Below are positions 60,235 to 64,000 of a stretch of 64,000 nt of DNA, one piece after another. This DNA comes from Pseudarthrobacter sp. Fe7. Its GTDB lineage: Bacteria; Actinomycetota; Actinomycetes; Actinomycetales; Micrococcaceae. The notes beneath the pieces are model-generated. The model saw only the letters and a list, made by a program, of their open reading frames with translations. It was not told where the DNA came from and did not search any database. The DNA is taken from NCBI GenBank assembly GCA_024372495.1, contig CP099977.1, positions 3,906,001 to 3,970,000 of the forward strand, written 5' to 3'. Every line of letters starts with the position of its first letter. Position 1 is the first letter of the stretch. The translations under genes were made by a program, and so were the position numbers.

Positions 60235-62220
60235 ATGTCATTTTCCAAGCGATTCCGGGGCCCCGCCGGCGCGGTGCTGGCGGCCGCGGCTGCTGTCCTG
60301 CTGACGGCGCCGCCGGCTACGGCCTTTACCTCCACCGTTGCGGTCGATCCGCTGCCCTCGCCCGCGGTAACCGGTAGCGGGCAGCCGGCCGGCCCCATTA
60401 ACGGCGACGAGGGCCGGTACCTTGTCAGGTTCGCCAAAGGCGCGGACGCGGCCAAGGAGGCCGGGTCCCTTCGGTCCCAGGGACTGCACGTGGGACGGAC
60501 GTTCTCAGCCGCGGTCCAGGGAGCTGCCATCACGGCCACCAAAGCACAGGCGGCCGCCCTGGCACATTCGCCAAAGGTTTCCCTTGTTGAGCCGGATTCT
60601 CCCGTCTCCCTCTCCGACACCCAGCAGTCACCGCCCTGGGGCCTGGACAGGATCGACCAGCGCTCGCTCCCGCTCTCCGGCACCTTCACGCCACCATCCA
60701 CCGGGGCCGGCGTCAGCGCCTACGTCGTCGACACCGGCGTCCTCGCGGAGAACACGGACTTTGGCGGCCGGGTGGCGGCGGGCTGGACAGCCATTGCCGA
60801 CGGCAAGGGCAGCAGTGACTGCAACGGCCACGGCACGCACGTCGCCGGGATCATCGCCGGGAAGACCTACGGGGTGGCCAAGGCCGCCAGCGTGGTTCCG
60901 GTGCGGGTGCTCGGCTGTGACGGTTCCGGGTATGACTCGGACGTCATCGCGGGGCTTGACTGGATCGCATCCCAGCACGCCGCGGGCACACCGGCGGTGG
61001 CCAACCTCAGCATTGGCGGCCCCGCCAGCACCACGCTGGATGACGCGATCCGGGGAATCATCAATGACGGCGTCACGGCCGTGGTGGCTGCCGGAAATGC
61101 CGCGGTGGACGCCTGCACCACCTCCCCGGCACGGGTACCCGAGGCACTGACCGTGGCCGCCAGCGATTCCTCGGACCGCCAGGCAGGGTTCTCGAACTAC
61201 GGAAGCTGCGTTGACCTCTACGCCCCGGGTGTAGGCATCCAATCCGACTGGGACACCTCCACCACTTCGGTGGCCACCTTGAGCGGCACCTCCATGGCGT
61301 CTCCGCACGCCGCGGGTGCGGCCGCGCTTGCCCTGTCCCGGAACCCGCAGGAAACGCCGGCCGAAGTGAACGCGGAGCTGACCTCCGCCGCCACCCAGGG
61401 TGTGGTCACGAATGTTTCAGCGGGCACTCCCAACCGACTGCTCTTCACGGGACCGGCTCCGGCGCCGGTGGCACGGGACTTCACCAGCGACGGCAAGGCC
61501 GATCTCCTGGCCCAGGACGGCAGCGGGAGCCTGTGGACCTACCCTGGCCAGGGCAACGGCCTGTTCGGCTGGCGTATCAAAGTGGGCGACGGCTGGAACG
61601 TCATGACCTCCATCAGCGCCGCAGGAGACCTCACCGGCGACGGAATCCCGGACCTGATCGCCCGGGACACCAACGGCACCCTCTGGACCTACCCCGGCCT
61701 CGGCAACGGCCTGTTCGGCTGGCGTATCAAAGTGGGGGACGGCTGGAACGTCATGACCTCCATCAGCGCGGCAGGAGACCTCACCGGCGACGGAATCCCG
61801 GACCTGATCGCCCGGGACACCAACGGCACCCTCTGGACCTACCCCGGCCTCGGCAACGGCCTCTTCGGGTGGCGCGTCAAAGTGGGGGACGGCTGGAACG
61901 TCATGACCTCCATCAGCGCGGCAGGAGACCTCACCGGCGACGGCAAACCCGACCTGGTCGCCCGGGACACGGACGGCACGCTGTGGACCTACCCCGGCCT
62001 CGGCAACGGCCTTTTCGGGTGGCGCATCAACGTGGGCCCGGGCTGGAATGTGATGACCTCCATCAGCGCCGCAGGAGACCTTACCGGCGACGGCAAACCC
62101 GACCTCGTGGCCCGCGACTCCGACGGCACCCTCTGGACCTACCCGGGCCTGGGCAACGGCCTGTTCGGCTGGCGGATCAACGTGGGCCCGGGCTGGAACG
62201 TCATGACCGCCATCAGCTAG
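60235..62220 (+). CDS. secreted subtilase (S8) with five VCBS/FG-GAP-like repeats
   Basis: ATG 60235 follows AGGAGG. A signal peptide and an I9-type propeptide (GRYLVRFAKGADAAKEAGSL) precede the S8 domain with Asp in YVVDTGV (about 165), His in CNGHGTHVAG (about 200) and Ser in SGTSMASPHAAG (about 352). A C-terminal array of 50-residue repeats follows (DLTGDGIPDLIARD; TLWTYPGLGNGLFGW), the calcium-binding DxTGDGxxD type, ending NVMTAIS. Intact, 661 residues; an extracellular protease with a propeller-like binding tail. Confidence 0.92.
   Translation: MSFSKRFRGPAGAVLAAAAAVLLTAPPATAFTSTVAVDPLPSPAVTGSGQPAGPINGDEGRYLVRFAKGADAAKEAGSLRSQGLHVGRTFSAAVQGAAITATKAQAAALAHSPKVSLVEPDSPVSLSDTQQSPPWGLDRIDQRSLPLSGTFTPPSTGAGVSAYVVDTGVLAENTDFGGRVAAGWTAIADGKGSSDCNGHGTHVAGIIAGKTYGVAKAASVVPVRVLGCDGSGYDSDVIAGLDWIASQHAAGTPAVANLSIGGPASTTLDDAIRGIINDGVTAVVAAGNAAVDACTTSPARVPEALTVAASDSSDRQAGFSNYGSCVDLYAPGVGIQSDWDTSTTSVATLSGTSMASPHAAGAAALALSRNPQETPAEVNAELTSAATQGVVTNVSAGTPNRLLFTGPAPAPVARDFTSDGKADLLAQDGSGSLWTYPGQGNGLFGWRIKVGDGWNVMTSISAAGDLTGDGIPDLIARDTNGTLWTYPGLGNGLFGWRIKVGDGWNVMTSISAAGDLTGDGIPDLIARDTNGTLWTYPGLGNGLFGWRVKVGDGWNVMTSISAAGDLTGDGKPDLVARDTDGTLWTYPGLGNGLFGWRINVGPGWNVMTSISAAGDLTGDGKPDLVARDSDGTLWTYPGLGNGLFGWRINVGPGWNVMTAIS
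61530..62220 (+). repeat. 150-bp tandem repeats in the subtilase gene
   Basis: GCAGGAGACC marks copies at 61621, 61771, 61921 and 62071, an exact 150-bp period, with a partial unit before. Neighbouring copies differ at few positions, suggesting recent amplification or gene conversion. All units keep the frame. Confidence 0.9.
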
Positions 62221-62236
62221 GAGCTGTTCCTGCCGG

Positions 62237-63016
62237 TCACCAGACGGAGTCGCCCCGCAGCACGGCGTCGCTGCCGCCGTCCACGTAGACGATCTGCCCG
62301 CACAGGTGGGTGTTTTCAGCGCTGTTGAGCCAGGCCAGCAGGCGGGCTACGACGATGGCGTCGGCGATGCCGTTCAGCGGCATGGGGACCTGTTTGAGCA
62401 GTGCCGCGCGGGCCTCTTCCGTGGCTATCAGTTCGGCCGTCATGGGGGTTGCGATGACGCCCGGCGCCGCGGCGTTCAGCGGGATACCGGCACCGGCCCA
62501 TGCGTCCGTGGCGGCCTGGCGGCGGACCCACCGGGACAATGCGAGCTTGCTGGAACAGTAGATGAGCCCGCCGGTGGAGAGCTCCTTGGCGAGGACCTCG
62601 GCTCGGGCCATGGCCCCGGGCTCGTCACCGGCGGTCAGCATCGCAACAAGCTCGTCGTCGGTGGCGAAGAGGGCAGCCATGGAGGAGACCACCACGGCAC
62701 GCGGGGCGTCCGAGCCCGTCAGCAGGGGCCGGAGTCCCTCAAGGGTGGCAATAGCGCCAAAGAAGTTCACGGCTGCGGTGGCTGGCGTTGGGAAATCGAG
62801 GCCGGCCACGGCGTAAATGGCATCGATCCTGCCGCCGCTGGCCTTCCGCACCGCATCCACCAGGGCGGCACGGCCCTCTGCGGTGGAGAGGTCGGCCACC
62901 ACCTCGGCATCGTGGAGGTCCACCCCGATGACGCGTTCACCCCGCTGCTCGAGAAGTTCCTTGGTTGCCTTTCCGATGCCGGAGGCGGCACCGGTGATGA
63001 CGGAGGTGCGGGGCAT
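62237..63016 (-). CDS. short-chain dehydrogenase, 3-alpha-hydroxysteroid dehydrogenase-like
   Basis: Classical SDR: SVITGAASGIGKATKELLEQ, VDLHDAEVVADLST, Ser in VVSSMAAL and the YxxxK in IYCSSKLAL. The 259-residue protein keeps a long insertion before YCSSK (FATDDELVAMLTAGDEPGAM), typical of 3-alpha-HSD/carbonyl reductase-like members. Intact. It converges on the subtilase; substrate unknown. Confidence 0.88.
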   Translation of the reverse strand: MPRTSVITGAASGIGKATKELLEQRGERVIGVDLHDAEVVADLSTAEGRAALVDAVRKASGGRIDAIYAVAGLDFPTPATAAVNFFGAIATLEGLRPLLTGSDAPRAVVVSSMAALFATDDELVAMLTAGDEPGAMARAEVLAKELSTGGLIYCSSKLALSRWVRRQAATDAWAGAGIPLNAAAPGVIATPMTAELIATEEARAALLKQVPMPLNGIADAIVVARLLAWLNSAENTHLCGQIVYVDGGSDAVLRGDSVW

Positions 63017-63148
63017 GGCTCGCTTCTTTCCCTGGCCGGATGGGTCGGCAGCAACTCTGCCCTGGAGCCGCCAGTCCCGCCAGAGTCGGAAGACCCCCTC
63101 CTGTTGAGGGCGTTGCTTCGGGACGGCAGGTTCAATCCCGCAGCCTTG

Positions 63149-64000
63149 CTACTTGACGGCGTTGTTGGCGTTGACACGGCCGTACGCCCAGTAGGTGCCG
63201 GTGCCGGAAACCTTGTCCGCGGTGGTTTCCACATCTGCCCGGACGGCGGTGTTCGTGGCGCCCGGATGTGAGCTCCAGGCCAACGCCGCCGCTCCTGCCA
63301 CGATGGCCGAGGACATCGAGCTTCCATTGCCCACGTCGTAGCCCTGCGAGCGGTTGTTCTGGGTGGCCAGCACGAACGGATGGTTGGGGAAGGTGGAGTA
63401 GACGTTGACGCCGGGAGCGGCGACGTCCACCAGCTGGCGCCGTAGGTGGAGAACGAGGCCTTGGCGTCGTTGTTGTCGGTGGCCCCCACAGCGATGACAT
63501 GGGTGTAGGCGCCCGGGTAGATCTTGGTCTGGTTGCCGCCGTTGCCCGCTGCTGCCACCAGCACGACGCCCTTGCTCCAGGCATTGTTCACGGCGGTTTC
63601 CAGGGTCCGTGAAGCCCGAACGCCCAGGCTCATGTTGATCACCTTGGCACCGTTGCTGACCGCCCAGTTGATCCCGTTGGCTAGACCCGAGTGGAGCCGA
63701 CGCCGTTGTCGTCCAGGACCTTGCCGGCCAGGATGGTGCAGCCCGGGCAGACCCCTGCCACGCCGATGGTGTTGTTCACGGTGGCGGCGATGTTGCCTGC
63801 CACGTGGGTGCCGTGGCCGTAGTAGTCCTCGGCCACGGAGTCGCCGGCCTTTGTGGCAGAGCCGCTGAAGTTGGCGCGCGCCACCACTTTGGGGGCGATG
63901 TCCGGGTTGTCGCTGGCGACGCCCGAATCCAGCACCGCGACCTTGATGCCGCTGCCGGTGGTGGTGTTCCACGCTTCGACCGCGTCCACATCGGCGTCGG
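63149..64000 (-). CDS. second secreted subtilase (S8), N-terminus outside the window (two indels)
   Basis: The visible part has Asp in VAVLDSGVASDNPD, His in DYYGHGTHVAGNI and Ser in GNGSSMSSAIVAGAAAL (the usual GTS-M becomes SSM), with VVLVAAAGNGGNQT. Lost bases near 63691 (after VGST) and 63430 (after GASW) shift the frame; corrected GSTSGLANGINWAV and SWVDVAAPGVNVYSTF. It ends at the TAG 63149-63151. Probably extracellular, thermitase-like. Confidence 0.85.

Noticed and set aside
61621..62220. CRISPR or satellite array
   Set aside because: The 150-bp units are coding repeats of the subtilase tail.

Overview
The window is high-GC DNA with SD-led genes, long antisense open frames, actinobacterial protein families (monomeric NADP isocitrate dehydrogenase, DUF6350, PknB-type kinase, LAXTG surface protein) and PurH/PurN proteins typical of Micrococcales. 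The best fit is an Arthrobacter/Pseudarthrobacter-like soil actinobacterium. No rRNA, tRNA, CRISPR array or transposase was recognised.

A technical point governs the whole annotation. About half of the protein genes carry single-base frameshifts, including housekeeping genes such as icd, purH, purN, rlmC and mgtA. At 22 places the protein is restored by removing one base from AGCCT or AGGCT to give AGCT. Most other breaks are one-base contractions in G/C runs. After these corrections nearly every gene returns to an exact codon count and a full-length family member. I therefore treat these genes as intact in the organism and describe the corrected product. The corrections are inferences, and each entry gives its indel position.

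Layout. 1-5.3 kb: end of a Gfo/Idh/MocA oxidoreductase, two exported proteins (one a repetitive LAXTG sortase substrate), and a Ser/Thr kinase overlapping a lipoprotein gene. 5.3-10.8 kb: icd, a secreted trypsin-like protease followed by a tiny gene sharing a motif with its propeptide, and purH. 10.9-15.8 kb: an MFS transporter, a DUF559/AbiEi-type nuclease gene enclosed by matching palindromes with 18-bp inverted ends, purN, and DUF6350. 16-21 kb: a PRC-barrel/DUF2382 stress protein, a glycosyltransferase plus UDP-glucose dehydrogenase operon, a HAD phosphatase, and a GlsB-type membrane protein. 21-25 kb: a PAS-GGDEF-EAL protein and small genes.

25-34 kb is an accessory metabolic island: homocysteine methyltransferase (mmuM-like), a CutA/Nif3-like protein with a metal-dependent cyclase, two IclR regulators, an MmuP-like permease, a homoserine-dehydrogenase-like enzyme coupled to an aldehyde dehydrogenase, and an Lrp regulator. 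Together they suggest S-methylmethionine/homoserine use. 34-38.7 kb: rlmC and a PaiB/EamA/MocR module. 38.8-47 kb: a DUF6454 protein with a secreted phosphoesterase, an Excalibur lipoprotein, an SDR, the gluconate permease/kinase pair, a two-cupredoxin secreted protein and a cold-shock protein. 47-64 kb: a flavin monooxygenase, a tandem SRPBCC protein, a TDT transporter, a LuxR regulator facing a GAF histidine kinase, an MgtA-type ATPase, a GerMN-like lipoprotein and two subtilases around an SDR.
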